This document shows, one piece after another, positions 53,369-62,271 of a stretch of DNA of 64,000 nucleotides. The translations under genes and the position numbers were made by a program. Each line of letters begins with the position of its first letter. Position 1 is the first letter of the stretch. Below the pieces are notes generated by a model that was given only the letters and a program-made list of their open reading frames with translations, was not told the DNA's origin and made no database searches. Location of the stretch: NCBI GenBank assembly GCA_964460115.1, contig CAYWPR010000025.1, forward strand, positions 1 to 64,000, given 5' to 3'. Origin of the DNA: JAEUJZ01 sp964460115 (lineage in GTDB: Bacteria; Myxococcota_A; Polyangia; Palsa-1104; JAEUJZ01).

Positions 53369-53928
53369 GAGGCTTCTCCAGCAAGGCAGTAAAACCACAG
53401 CGCCGTATCGCCATAGCGGCGCTTGTCCACAAGCGTAAATTTCGCCGGCGCTTCCGGGGCGTTGTCACGGGCAGCGCGTTCGATGCAAAGCCGGCCCTGC
53501 GGGCCGAGCAGGGCCAAACGGGCCAGCGCCTCTAGCAAGTCGAAAATTTCGGTGCTGGCATACGGCGGATCGGCAAAAATCCAATGAAACGGTCCGTGCT
53601 TGGCAAGCTGCGGCAAGGCCGCACGCACCGATTGCGTCAGCAAAAGCGAGCGATCGCGCAAAGCCAAACCCGCCAGATTGGCCCCAAGAACGCGACAGGC
53701 CAGCGCGTCCTGTTCCACAAATACGGTGCGGACGACGCCGCGCGACAGCGCTTCAATGCCCAGGGCTCCGCTGCCCGCGTAAAGATCCAGCGCCACTGCG
53801 GCCGGCGGCGGCGGGCCCAGGATGTTAAACAGTGCTTCGCGCACCCGATCGGCCGTGGGACGGGTGCGCTGTCCAGACGGGGCGCGCAACCTGCGGCCGC
53901 CAAGTTCCCCAGCGATGACGCGCAGCAC
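53365..53928 (-). CDS. rsmD: 16S rRNA (guanine-966-N2)-methyltransferase
   Basis: 187 residues from GTG 53928, chosen because VLRVIAGELGGRRL matches the canonical N-terminus and the site clears the preceding gene. SAM motif DLYAGSGALGIEALSRG and catalytic FADPPY are visible. Methylates N2 of G966 in 16S rRNA during 30S assembly. Overlaps coaD by four bases and begins 5 bp after the aldehyde dehydrogenase-like gene, so it is part of a leftward operon. Confidence 0.95.
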   Translation of the reverse strand: MLRVIAGELGGRRLRAPSGQRTRPTADRVREALFNILGPPPPAAVALDLYAGSGALGIEALSRGVVRTVFVEQDALACRVLGANLAGLALRDRSLLLTQSVRAALPQLAKHGPFHWIFADPPYASTEIFDLLEALARLALLGPQGRLCIERAARDNAPEAPAKFTLVDKRRYGDTALWFYCLAGEAS

Positions 53929-53933
53929 GCGGT

Positions 53934-55676
53934 TTATCCCAAAAGAGCGTTGCCCGCGATTCGAGGCAGCTTCCACAGATGCGGCTCTTGTTCAAAATCG
54001 ACCAAGTGCTTGGCAACAATGTGAGCACGCCGGTTCGTGGCAAACCACGGCGGCTTGGGAAATACAGTCAAAGGACCACGCCACACCGCTTTTTCGATGC
54101 CCTCGAGCATCGGCGTGTTGTGCACAAACCCGATGCCACTTTGCACATTTTGCAGCGTTGCCGATGGATGACCGCCCCAGGGCGGCGTCATGGCGCCGTA
54201 GACGACGCCCGGCCAGTGATTGATGGCGACCACGCCGTAGCGCAGTTCATCGACGGCGGCATCTAGAGCACTGCGCACCTCGGGATTGCTCTCGGTGCGT
54301 GGATTGATGATCAGGCTGCAGCTTAGGGTGCCCCACAGCTTCTCGTTGCTGAAGCTTGCCGCCGCTTGTAAAAAGCGGGCCGGATCGTTTTCTGGCAAAG
54401 CCACTTCGCTGATCACGCTGCAAAATGGCTCCATCGTGTAGCGCAGATCGTCGGCCTTGGGATCTAGTCCGCGCAAAAGCGCCCAGGGCAGCTTGCCCGG
54501 TTCCGGACGGCCGAGCTTAACGACAGAACTCACATCCTTGGTCAATTTGGCGAAGCGCTCTGCCGCCCCCGGATAATAGGCGAGTCGCGGCGGCGTCGAG
54601 GCCAATATGTCGCGCAGCATGCCGACAAAAATCTCGCGCTGGGCCCAGCCTTGGGCGGTCACCAAAACCTTGGCGGCGTTGCAGTTAAAGGACGCGTTGT
54701 TGATTACTTGGGTGGCGACGTTTTCCGCGACGAAGCGTAGCTCGGCGGTGGTGTAGTCGCCGGGCACCAGCATGACCGGAGTGACGCAGCCAAGTTCGCT
54801 GGTGATGCTCTTTTTCAGAAGCGGATCGTTTGCGGCTTTGCGGCGGTCGCGATCTGGCCCTTCAGGCCCCCAAACGATTAGGTCGTGAGTGCGGTCCGAG
54901 CCGGTGATGTGTATGTCTTCGACCAAGGGATGACTGCTTAAATAGGAACCGACGTCGGCGCCGCCGTAGACAAAGTGCAAATAGCCGCGATTGATAAGCG
55001 GCGCAAAGGCCTGCTCATAAAACGGACCCAGGTATTCATTGACTGGGTTCAGCTTGACCACGCAGACTTTGCCATCCACCAGCATCTTGTGCAGGGCATC
55101 TGTGGGTGGAATCGACGCGACGTTTCCGGCTCCCAAGATCAGCGAGACGCCGGGTCGACGCTCTTGCTTGTGATAGTGCGAAGCTTGGCGGTCGCGCACC
55201 GCACGCTCATCAAGCCCGGGTTCCATGCGCAGGTAGCAGGAAAAGCGGCTGAACAAGGCTTTTTCCGCAAGCTCCATGGGAAAGATTTCGACTTCGGTAC
55301 GTCCGTCGCGACCCTGACGAAACGCGCCGGCGGGCAATCGCGGATTGCCATACTGGGCGATTTCTTCAAGCGATTTGACATAAAGACGCAGTCCGCGCAT
55401 CGTCACCATCGGACCGCCCAGCCATTCCTCGCTGGCCGCCGGGCTATTTGACGACAAGCCCTTGGCTTTACAAGCCGCTTCTACCCAGCCTTGAGCAGCC
55501 TGGGCCAAGGTGGGCATGCAGGCGCGCAAAAGAGCCGCGCGCTCAATAGGCCCCAGGCGCACAAAAGAGGCGGCTTTTTCCTGTAAGCCATTTAGCAGTT
55601 CGTCGAGCTTGCGCTCCGTCGTTGCAGCCCGGCTTTGGGTGCTGCCGCTCATTTCCACAGAGGCAGAAATCTTCAT
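53934..55676 (-). CDS. aldehyde dehydrogenase superfamily protein, long form
   Basis: 580 residues from ATG 55676. The NAD fold loop reads HITGSDRTHDLIVWG, the Glu of the active site is in TSELGCVTP and the nucleophile Cys is in NNASFNCNAAK, so the key pair is present although the motifs are unlike standard ALDHs (GQxC is replaced by FNC). It is about 80-100 residues longer than usual, mostly N-terminal helices. This divergent branch is seen in Myxococcota-type genomes; substrate unknown. It precedes rsmD by 5 bp and is divergent from the outer-membrane protein gene (66 bp). Confidence 0.8.
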   Translation of the reverse strand: MKISASVEMSGSTQSRAATTERKLDELLNGLQEKAASFVRLGPIERAALLRACMPTLAQAAQGWVEAACKAKGLSSNSPAASEEWLGGPMVTMRGLRLYVKSLEEIAQYGNPRLPAGAFRQGRDGRTEVEIFPMELAEKALFSRFSCYLRMEPGLDERAVRDRQASHYHKQERRPGVSLILGAGNVASIPPTDALHKMLVDGKVCVVKLNPVNEYLGPFYEQAFAPLINRGYLHFVYGGADVGSYLSSHPLVEDIHITGSDRTHDLIVWGPEGPDRDRRKAANDPLLKKSITSELGCVTPVMLVPGDYTTAELRFVAENVATQVINNASFNCNAAKVLVTAQGWAQREIFVGMLRDILASTPPRLAYYPGAAERFAKLTKDVSSVVKLGRPEPGKLPWALLRGLDPKADDLRYTMEPFCSVISEVALPENDPARFLQAAASFSNEKLWGTLSCSLIINPRTESNPEVRSALDAAVDELRYGVVAINHWPGVVYGAMTPPWGGHPSATLQNVQSGIGFVHNTPMLEGIEKAVWRGPLTVFPKPPWFATNRRAHIVAKHLVDFEQEPHLWKLPRIAGNALLG

Positions 55677-55742
55677 ACTGCGAACGCTATCAGCCCCCCG
55701 GGGCGGCGTCAAACCATGCTCGCCAAGTGCAGTGGAAGCGCT

Positions 55743-56846
55743 ATGATGCGCGTCATGCTTTTTTTGGGCGGCCCGAAGCGTATGGCAGCGGGCGTTTCTC
55801 CGCGCCTTTTTAGATGGGTCTTTTGCAGTGTGCTTTGCGGGCTGCTTTTGCACGGCCAAGCGGCGCTGGCCGTTGACCCGGTGGTCGGCATCCGTTCTCT
55901 CGCGATGGGCGACAGTTTGCGCGCAATGGCCACAAACGCCGAGGGCATGCTGCTAAACCCGGCGGGCATCGCCCAGCAAAAGCAGTTCGCCATGTCTGGC
56001 TTTTACAGCCTGCAGCCGCAGACGCTGGGCCATTTTCTACACAGCGCGGTTTCCGATTCGCTGACCCAGCAGTACGTGGCGGTCGGGCTTTACTACACCT
56101 ATTTTCATGAAACGCCGCATTTTACGTATCCTTTGGCCGAAGGCGGCACCAGCAATCGCGTTTTTGCCATTGCCAATAACGACACCGTGCGCAGCGGCAA
56201 TGAGGCCGGACTGACGATCGCAGTTCCCTTTAGCGATCGTTTCGCGCTGGGTGCGACTTTGAAGTACGGCTATTTTTCGTTTCGCAATCAGCTTGCTCCG
56301 GGTGACTTGCCCCCTGACTTCAGCTATCAAAATCCGGCCATTGACGGCGACCATGTGGTCGATCTGGGCAGCAGCGGACACGCGGTAAGCTTTGATGTCG
56401 GCGCCACGCTGCGCCTGCTTGAAGAACTGCGCATAGGCATCGCGGGGCAAAATCTGTGGGCACACAACCCCGAACAGCCCACCCGCCTGGGCATGGGGCT
56501 CGGCTATCGGTTTAACGAGCGGCTGCTTGTCGCAGCGGACGCCATGATAGACTTTACCGGCACCACGGCATGCGTTGCCGGCTCGGCGCAAAATGGCCTA
56601 TGTACCGAATTTCAAAAACGCCTCACATATCGCCTGGGCGGCGGCGGCGAGTACATCCTTGCCGGCCGCGTACCGCTGCGGCTAGGTTATCTGTACGATA
56701 CGAACTTGAGTGCTCACCATGTCAGCGGCGGCCTTGGTTACCAGGACCTTCAAAAAGGCTATGGCCTTGATTTCTCGCTGCGCCAACGGGTCAGCGCCGG
56801 CACCGAGACTGTCTTGCTGCTCGGTGTGCGCGTTCTTAAACATTGA
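55743..56846 (+). CDS. outer-membrane beta-barrel protein, PorV/FadL-like
   Basis: 367 residues. A signal peptide (hydrophobic core FCSVLCGLLLHGQAALA, cleavage near 43) is followed by the segment SLAMGDSLRAMATNAEGMLLNPAGIA, a pattern shared by UPF0164/PorV and FadL-type barrels, then alternating amphipathic strands to an end in LLLGVRVLKH. I infer a 14-strand-type barrel. The role could be lipid uptake or scaffold for an export system. Start within MMRVMLF or at a downstream Met (MAAGVSPRL) is uncertain. The ECF sigma gene follows after 42 bp. Confidence 0.72.
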   Translation: MMRVMLFLGGPKRMAAGVSPRLFRWVFCSVLCGLLLHGQAALAVDPVVGIRSLAMGDSLRAMATNAEGMLLNPAGIAQQKQFAMSGFYSLQPQTLGHFLHSAVSDSLTQQYVAVGLYYTYFHETPHFTYPLAEGGTSNRVFAIANNDTVRSGNEAGLTIAVPFSDRFALGATLKYGYFSFRNQLAPGDLPPDFSYQNPAIDGDHVVDLGSSGHAVSFDVGATLRLLEELRIGIAGQNLWAHNPEQPTRLGMGLGYRFNERLLVAADAMIDFTGTTACVAGSAQNGLCTEFQKRLTYRLGGGGEYILAGRVPLRLGYLYDTNLSAHHVSGGLGYQDLQKGYGLDFSLRQRVSAGTETVLLLGVRVLKH

Positions 56847-56888
56847 TCATCGCAGCGGTTTTTAGAAAAGCGAGGCTTCGGACAGGTC

Positions 56889-57494
56889 ATGAATACCCAA
56901 AGCGAGGAAGACCTGATCCGGCGTTTGCAGCAGCGCGACGAGCGGGCCTTTGTGGAATGTGTGCGGATGTATCAGGACAAGACCTACAGTCTGGTCTTTC
57001 GCATGCTGGGCAGCCAAGCCGAAGCCGAGGACGTGGCTCAAGAGGTATTTGTCACCGTCTTCAAATCCATCGACAGCTTTCGCGGCGACGCACGGCTTAG
57101 CACTTGGATTTATCGCATCGCCGTCAATCAGTGCAAAAATCGCATCAAATATCTGCGCCGGCGCGCGCACCGCGCCACCGCCGAGCTCGATGAACAAGCC
57201 GAACATGCTCTGTACCACGCCACCCCCAGCGGCACCGCCACAAACAGCACGCTGGGGCAGGTGCAGGCGCGCCCAGATGAGGCATTAGAAGGTGTACAGC
57301 TAGAATCCATCGTGGCACGGGCCATCGACAAGCTGGACGAGGAACATCGCACCCTGCTTGTGCTGCGCGATGTCGAAGAACTGTCTTACGAAGACATCGT
57401 CGAGATTACTGGATTGCCCGAAGGTACGGTCAAGTCGCGGCTGCATCGCGCCCGGCTGATTTTAAAGGCGGAGATCGCCCGTCACACCAAATGA
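56889..57494 (+). CDS. ECF-type RNA polymerase sigma factor
   Basis: 201 residues. Region 2 (MLGSQAEAEDVAQEVFVTVFKSID...LSTWIYRIAVNQCKNRIK) and region 4 (LRDVEELSYEDIVEITGLPEGTVKSRLHRARLIL) are complete, with a Ser/Thr/Gly linker between. It resembles the RpoE-like group. No zinc anti-sigma factor (HxxxCxxC) follows; instead a small tail-anchored protein of unknown role is next. It lies 42 bp downstream of the outer-membrane barrel gene, suggesting an envelope-linked regulon. Confidence 0.93.
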   Translation: MNTQSEEDLIRRLQQRDERAFVECVRMYQDKTYSLVFRMLGSQAEAEDVAQEVFVTVFKSIDSFRGDARLSTWIYRIAVNQCKNRIKYLRRRAHRATAELDEQAEHALYHATPSGTATNSTLGQVQARPDEALEGVQLESIVARAIDKLDEEHRTLLVLRDVEELSYEDIVEITGLPEGTVKSRLHRARLILKAEIARHTK

Positions 57495-57547
57495 TCGCGC
57501 GGCGCGGCGTTTGCCCGGCCGAATCGAAATTTGCGAGGAAATAGCCC

Positions 57548-57811
57548 ATGTCCGCTTCTAAAAACGATGGTTCCGCCGAAAAACCCGGCCGCGAGGATCT
57601 CGATGCGGATCGCATTTCGCTGCGCGGCCTGGCTGCGGTGGCTCCGAAAGTGGACCTTGCCCGCACGGTTCCCGAGCTGATAAACCGCCGCTCACGCGGG
57701 CGTTTTTTCGGACGCAAGCGGCTGGAAGATCGCTATCCGCTGGAATGGCTTTCGCTGGGTATGCTAGTGCTTTTGGCCGTCATTTACGCGACGCTGAAGC
57801 TTTTGGGCTAA
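57548..57811 (+). CDS. small tail-anchored membrane protein
   Basis: 87 residues. A charged cytoplasmic N-terminus (1-62), which includes a basic RRSRGRFFGRKRLEDR segment, precedes one membrane helix at 66-86 (WLSLGMLVLLAVIYATLKLLG) that ends the chain. No family recognised. GAGGAAAT lies 8-14 bases before ATG 57548. Between the ECF sigma factor and truB with short gaps. Its place suggests it could act as the sigma factor's membrane partner, but it lacks zinc anti-sigma residues. Confidence 0.75.
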   Translation: MSASKNDGSAEKPGREDLDADRISLRGLAAVAPKVDLARTVPELINRRSRGRFFGRKRLEDRYPLEWLSLGMLVLLAVIYATLKLLG

Positions 57812-57823
57812 AAGGCAGTTCTT

Positions 57824-58618
57824 TTGATCACCGCAGTTCTAGTCATTGATAAGCCGCTCGGGCTGACCTCGTTTGACGTTGTGGCGCGGGTGCGGCGCTT
57901 GCTTTCTGAACGTCGCGTTGGCCATGCCGGAACCTTGGATCCGCTGGCCAGCGGCGTGCTGATTGTCTGCGTCGGGGCCGCCACCAAGCTAGTGCCAAGC
58001 CTTATGGACACCGACAAAGTCTATCGCGCCACGGTGCAGCTTGGCGTGACCACCGATACCGATGATGCGGATCCGCGCGCCCAGATTCTATTTCGTGCCG
58101 ATGAAAAAGCGCTATCGGCTTTGCACCCAGAAGCCATCGCCGCCAAGCTTTTGACGATGGTTGGTGACATCGTGCAAAGGCCGCCGCGCTTTTCGGCGTT
58201 GAAACACCAAGGCCGCCGCTTGTACGCGCACGCGCGGGCCCAGCGCCAAAGCGATGCCGGCGGCGCGCCCGTCGATGTAGATGTAGATGCGCTGCTTGAT
58301 GCCAAACAACGCACCGTGCGGGTGCATTCGATTGACATCGAGTCCATTGCGCTCGATGAAGGCCCGCCGCGCGTCACGTTTACAGTGTGTTGCGGCAAAG
58401 GGACTTACATTCGCTCCATGGCTCGCGACTTGGGCGAGGCGCTGGGCGTTGGAGGCCACCTCAGCGCGCTGCGGCGGCTGCGCGTCGGTCCTTTTGATGA
58501 ATCGCTGGCCGTTTCGCTGGATACACTCGTAGAGCAGCAGTCGCGATTCTTTACGCCGGTCGAGGCGCTGGCCCGCTTGAAAAATTGCTCGTCGGCTACC
58601 GCCGTGATACCTCCATAA
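57824..58618 (+). CDS. truB: tRNA pseudouridine-55 synthase
   Basis: 264 residues from TTG 57824 (AAAGG ahead). TruB makes the pseudouridine of the T-loop in all tRNAs. The catalytic Asp39 is in GHAGTLDPLASG, and the CGKGTYIRSMARDLGEALG block is also diagnostic. TTG start is supported because ITAVLVIDKPLGLTS is the conserved N-terminus. It begins 12 bp after the small membrane protein and ends 5 bp before the SPOR gene. rbfA and rpsO, usual neighbours, are absent. Confidence 0.95.
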   Translation: MITAVLVIDKPLGLTSFDVVARVRRLLSERRVGHAGTLDPLASGVLIVCVGAATKLVPSLMDTDKVYRATVQLGVTTDTDDADPRAQILFRADEKALSALHPEAIAAKLLTMVGDIVQRPPRFSALKHQGRRLYAHARAQRQSDAGGAPVDVDVDALLDAKQRTVRVHSIDIESIALDEGPPRVTFTVCCGKGTYIRSMARDLGEALGVGGHLSALRRLRVGPFDESLAVSLDTLVEQQSRFFTPVEALARLKNCSSATAVIPP

Positions 58619-58623
58619 GCAAG

Positions 58624-59244
58624 ATGCCCGTTGCTCCGCTTTTAGCGCCTCCGCCAGCCGATGCGATGTCCGTTGCGCCGTCTGCGCGAACGCCGGAGGT
58701 AACGGCCATGCCAGAACCGACGGCAGCGGCGCCGCTTGACGGGCGACAGATCTTTTTTCTGTTCGTGGGCTGCGCGGTGGCCGCCTGCCTAATCTTCGCA
58801 CTGGGTGTTTTTGTCGGACGCCGCGTCGAGCAACGCGCGGCAGCGCAGGTCAAAGCAGCCCCTACCGACCCGCTGGCTGTGCTGGATGAAATCGCCAATG
58901 CCGAAGAGGCGCTGACTTTTCACCGCGCTGTCCTCGATCATCGCGATGTCGAGCCAAAGGCGCCGCACCCGTCTAGCACCGAGCGCGCGTTTCGCTATAC
59001 GCTGCACAGTTCTACCTTCGCGCAGCGACCGGCGGCCGAGGATGTCTTACGCCGCCTGCGCGAGGTCGGCTACAAAGTCAAAGTGCTCGACGTGACGACG
59101 CTGGGCCAGCGCACTGTGTATCGTCTACAAATCGGCGACTTCGGTGCTGCCGAGGGTGCGCAGCCGATTCGCAGCGAATTGCTGCAGCGCTTTGGTCTGG
59201 CCACCACGGTCGCCAAGGTGACGACGAGCGCCGCGCAGGATTAA
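58624..59244 (+). CDS. SPOR-domain-like membrane protein
   Basis: 206 residues. Cytoplasmic Pro/Ala-rich N-terminus, one membrane helix at about 45-66 (FFLFVGCAVAACLIFALGVFVG), a linker, then a SPOR-type fold at about 125-200 (RYTLHSSTFAQRPAAEDVLRRLREVGYKVKVLDV...VYRLQIGDFGAAEGAQPIRSEL). SPOR domains bind denuded glycan at the septum, so a cell-division or envelope role is likely (FtsN or DedD type). Start ATG 58624; convergent with murJ 15 bp away. Confidence 0.85.
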   Translation: MPVAPLLAPPPADAMSVAPSARTPEVTAMPEPTAAAPLDGRQIFFLFVGCAVAACLIFALGVFVGRRVEQRAAAQVKAAPTDPLAVLDEIANAEEALTFHRAVLDHRDVEPKAPHPSSTERAFRYTLHSSTFAQRPAAEDVLRRLREVGYKVKVLDVTTLGQRTVYRLQIGDFGAAEGAQPIRSELLQRFGLATTVAKVTTSAAQD

Positions 59245-59259
59245 TTCGCGAAGTGCTCC

Positions 59260-60921
59260 CTATAAGGGCAAACGACGGCGCAGCGCAAAAAGCAGATCGT
59301 CGACTTCTTCGAGGCGCATCAGACCGCACAGTGCGGCGTAGACAAATCCGCCAATTGCAACGAGCAGCCCAAGTCCGCTAAGCGACCGCCACAGCGGAAC
59401 TCCGCCCGGGCCCGACACAAATCCTGCGGCATGCACAGCCGGGCCAAGCAGCCAGGGACCAAGCAGCCACAGAATGAGGCCCATCAGCACCGAAGCCACG
59501 GTCATGCGCAAAAGCGCGAGAATCATCTGCGGCTGCAGAAGGCCGCCATAGCGCTGTAGAAAAACCCCCAAGAGGACCCCCAGATTGACCGCGGCACCGA
59601 CGCTGGTGCTTAAAGCCAGCGCGCGGTAGCCGTAGTGAGGGTGCAGCGTGAGATTCAGCAGCACGCTGGTCAGCACCGTTGCGACCGTTGCCATGACCGG
59701 CACGCGCGCCAGCCTCAGCGCGTAATAGATCGGCGCCACGACCTTCACCGCGGCATAAAAGATCAAGCCGAGCGCGTAATAGCGCAAAGCCACCGCTGTC
59801 ATTTGCGTATCCGCCGCCGAAAATGCGCCGCGCTGGTAGATAACGCCCAGAATGGGTTCCGCAAGCAAGTAAAACGCCACCGCCGTAGGCAGAGAATAGA
59901 AAGTTACAAGGCGCAGACCACGGCGTAGCGTATCGCGCACACCGTCAAGCGCCACCGCCAGATCGGCTTCGCTGGCTTTGTCGGCGGCGCGCTGCAAAGC
60001 TACCGTTCCGACGGCCACGCCAAACATGCCAATGGGAAGCTGCATGATTCGAACCGCATAGTACAGCCAGGCCGTCGCCCCCTGCTCCGTCGAGGCAAAC
60101 TGGGTGCTGATCAGGATGTTCACCTGGGTGGCCATCAGCCCAATCGTCGCAGGCGCCATTGCTTTGAGCACGGCGCGCAGGTGGCTATCGCGCCAATTCC
60201 AGGCCAGCACAAAGCGATAGCCGCTGCGATATAGCGGCACCAGCTGTAGGCCCAGTTGCAGCGCTCCACCGACAAGGGTCGCAATGGCCCAGCCCGTTGC
60301 GGCAACGCGGCTCTGGCCGGCTCCAAATAGCCATAAGCCAAGTCCCGTCAGCGCCGTCGTCAGGTTGAACAGCGTCGGCGCCAAAGCCGGCGGGGTGAAA
60401 CGTCCCTCGGCATTCAGCATGCCCATGGCCAACGCCGCCAGCGATACCAGCAGCAAAAAGGGCATCATGATGCGCGTCAGTCGTACCGTCAGCTCGGCCT
60501 TGCCAGCGACGAAGGAAAATCCGGTTGCCCAGATTTTTACCATCTGCGGCGCAAAGATCACCCCCAAAATCACCAGCGCGCTGACGACGACGAGCAGGCA
60601 AGTGGCCACCAAGTTGGCCAGCCTTTGCGCAGCCGCAAAGCCTTCATTTTTGCGAGCGGCTTGAAATGCCGGCTGAAACGCCGCAGACAAAGCGCCTTCT
60701 GCAAACAGATCGCGCAAAAGGTTCGGCAGCCGAAAGGCGGTGGCGAATGCGTCTCCATAAAAGCCAGCGCCAAGCAGCGCAGCGAACACTTGCTCACGCA
60801 CTAGGCCCAGCAGACGCGACAAAAGTGTGGCCAACGACAGGAGCAGAGCCGCGCCCGCCATACGACGCGGCGGCGTGGAAGTGGCGCCTTCCGAAGTCGC
60901 CGGAGGCACAGTTTCAGACAT
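59260..60921 (-). CDS. murJ: lipid II flippase
   Basis: 553 residues, about 14 membrane helices; MviN/MurJ family exporter of lipid II across the inner membrane. Recognisable blocks are GLVREQVFAALLGAGFYGDAFATAFRLPNLLRDLFAEGALSAAF at the N-terminus and the GVIYQRGAF loop in the middle. The start is ATG 60921, with AAGGTGA spaced well ahead; a GTG at 60930 is an alternative. It completes the lipid II route together with the mur/mra genes at 19-29 kb, but lies apart from them. Confidence 0.95.
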   Translation of the reverse strand: MSETVPPATSEGATSTPPRRMAGAALLLSLATLLSRLLGLVREQVFAALLGAGFYGDAFATAFRLPNLLRDLFAEGALSAAFQPAFQAARKNEGFAAAQRLANLVATCLLVVVSALVILGVIFAPQMVKIWATGFSFVAGKAELTVRLTRIMMPFLLLVSLAALAMGMLNAEGRFTPPALAPTLFNLTTALTGLGLWLFGAGQSRVAATGWAIATLVGGALQLGLQLVPLYRSGYRFVLAWNWRDSHLRAVLKAMAPATIGLMATQVNILISTQFASTEQGATAWLYYAVRIMQLPIGMFGVAVGTVALQRAADKASEADLAVALDGVRDTLRRGLRLVTFYSLPTAVAFYLLAEPILGVIYQRGAFSAADTQMTAVALRYYALGLIFYAAVKVVAPIYYALRLARVPVMATVATVLTSVLLNLTLHPHYGYRALALSTSVGAAVNLGVLLGVFLQRYGGLLQPQMILALLRMTVASVLMGLILWLLGPWLLGPAVHAAGFVSGPGGVPLWRSLSGLGLLVAIGGFVYAALCGLMRLEEVDDLLFALRRRLPL

Positions 60922-61056
60922 GCGAGTCACCTTAACCGGCAGCGGGCGTGGCGGCTAGTGCAGAGCGAAACACCATGTTGCAATTTTGTTCGCTGTTGCA
61001 CAGCGTGAAATAGATCCAAATTGTCGTTTATACGCAGGCGTAGCAAAGGCCCAAAC

Positions 61057-61884
61057 ATGACGTCTAGGACACAACCCAGCCCTCGCATGCCGACCATCTA
61101 TCTGCCGCACGGCGGCGGCCCCTGGCCGTTTATGGATATGCGGCCTTTGGTCGAGCCGCAGGAAAGCCAAGCACTGGCTGACTATCTGCGCGGCTTTGTC
61201 GCCGAGCTTCCGCAAAGACCGACGGCGCTAGTCGTCGTTTCGGCGCACTGGGAAGCAGCGGTTCCCACGGTGATGACTAGCCCGCGCCCGCCTCTCTACT
61301 ACGACTACTACGGCTTTCCGCCTGTGACGTATACGATAAAGTGGCCAGCGGTCGGCGACCCGCAGCTCGCCGCGCGAGTGCAGGGGCTGCTCTCCGATGC
61401 GGGAATTTCGACAGCGGCAGATGCCGAGCGTGGTTTTGATCACGGCACTTTCGTCCCGCTCAAGCTCAGCTTTCCAGATGCCGACGTGCCGACGATTCAG
61501 CTTTCGCTTCAATTCGGGCTGGATCCGGTGCAGCACCTCGCCATCGGCCGCGCGCTGGCGCCGCTGCGAGATCAAGGCATTCTGCTTGTTGGCAGCGGCA
61601 TGAGCTTTCACAACTTGCAAACATTTCGCACGCAGGCCGGACGCGAGCATTCGGAGGCCTTTGACGCCTGGTTACAGCGCGTCGCCGTCAGCGATTCGAC
61701 CCAGCGCGACGCTGCGCTAAGCCGCTTTACAACGGCGCCCTTTGCGCGTCTGGTCCATCCGCGTGAAGAGCACCTTTTGCCGCTTTTGGTCGTAGCCGGC
61801 GCAGCCGGTGCCGACCGCGGCCGCATCCCCTACAGCAACACCTTCGGCGGCGCCCGCATCAGCGCCGTCCATTTTGGAATGTGA
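61057..61884 (+). CDS. LigB-type (DODA-like) extradiol dioxygenase
   Basis: 275 residues from ATG 61057 (61087 is also plausible). Zinc or iron ligands of the LigB/DODA family are visible: the His of LPHGGGPWP near 14, the His of VVSAHWEA near 65, and DHGTFVPL in the middle. Plant and bacterial DODA proteins open catechol rings, for example of DOPA or other aromatic diols; the bacterial ones include yeaG-neighbour ygiD types. Substrate unknown. Divergent from murJ with 135 bp between. It is followed by a strong terminator at 61986. Confidence 0.85.
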   Translation: MTSRTQPSPRMPTIYLPHGGGPWPFMDMRPLVEPQESQALADYLRGFVAELPQRPTALVVVSAHWEAAVPTVMTSPRPPLYYDYYGFPPVTYTIKWPAVGDPQLAARVQGLLSDAGISTAADAERGFDHGTFVPLKLSFPDADVPTIQLSLQFGLDPVQHLAIGRALAPLRDQGILLVGSGMSFHNLQTFRTQAGREHSEAFDAWLQRVAVSDSTQRDAALSRFTTAPFARLVHPREEHLLPLLVVAGAAGADRGRIPYSNTFGGARISAVHFGM

Positions 61885-61985
61885 AGAAAAGCGCGGGACT
61901 TCCTCAACTGGGATTTTTGGAAAAAGGGACTGCGAGCAGGCGCTAATCATCTCGAATGATTCAGGACTGAAGATGCCTAAAAAGA

Positions 61986-62019
61986 AAAAGGCCCAGTCTC
62001 TTGCGAAACTGGGCCTTTT
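61986..62019. terminator. strong bidirectional intrinsic terminator
   Basis: AAAAGGCCCAGT (61986-61997) and ACTGGGCCTTTT (62008-62019) form a perfect 12-bp stem with a 10-nt loop. A-run and T-run are part of the stem ends, so it works in both directions. It closes the dioxygenase transcript about 100 nt after its stop. Confidence 0.75.
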
Positions 62020-62026
62020 GGGGAGG

Positions 62027-62068
62027 CTCACTCGGCTTTGCCGAGTGAGGGGGAGCAAAGGCTCCCCC
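62027..62068. repeat. two adjacent GC-rich hairpins
   Basis: CTCACTCGGC (62027-62036) pairs with GCCGAGTGAG (62040-62049) around a TTT loop, and GGGGGAGC (62049-62056) with GCTCCCCC (62061-62068) around AAAG. Both are perfect. With the terminator at 61986 they make three consecutive hairpins just before the tRNA-like fragment. Confidence 0.7.
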
Positions 62069-62075
62069 CCTATTA

Positions 62076-62111
62076 GGAGCGGGGTGGACGGGACTTGAAC
62101 CCGTCCCGCTC
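62076..62111 (-). other. tRNA T-arm/acceptor-like fragment, candidate integration site
   Basis: On the minus strand, ACGGG-TTCAAGT-CCCGT (62088-62104) is a perfect 5-bp T-stem with a canonical TTCRANN loop, followed by an acceptor-like CCACCCCGCTCC. A full cloverleaf cannot be built: no matching 5' acceptor strand, D-arm or anticodon arm is found within 110 nt upstream on that strand. CCCGCTC (62105-62111) also pairs with GAGCGGG (62077-62083), so a plain hairpin is possible. I read it as a tRNA 3' end left at the edge of an integrated element that extends rightwards. Confidence 0.4.
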
Positions 62112-62235
62112 GGGAGAGGCAACCACCCTCGCAGGGCCGCGGTTTTCCTGCCTCTCTCGACGGGGAAATGGGTTTTCTAAGGCTTCTTTTCGTTCCCGTT
62201 GCTTCCCGTTTTTTCCTGCCGCTTGCCGCCGGTTT

Positions 62236-62255
62236 TGGGCATCAGATGGGCATCA
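62236..62255. repeat. tandem 9-bp direct repeat TGGGCATCA
   Basis: TGGGCATCA at 62236-62244 and 62247-62255, separated by GA (11-bp period). The phased pair lies between the tRNA-like fragment and the XRE/ImmA gene stop. It resembles arm-type sites of tyrosine recombinases, but no integrase gene is in view. Confidence 0.4.
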
Positions 62256-62271
62256 AAAAGTCAACTCAGCG

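Noticed and set aside
62071..62180. Complete tRNA or tmRNA gene on the minus strand
   Set aside because: A T-arm is present but no D-arm, anticodon arm or matching 5' acceptor strand can be found in the required distance.
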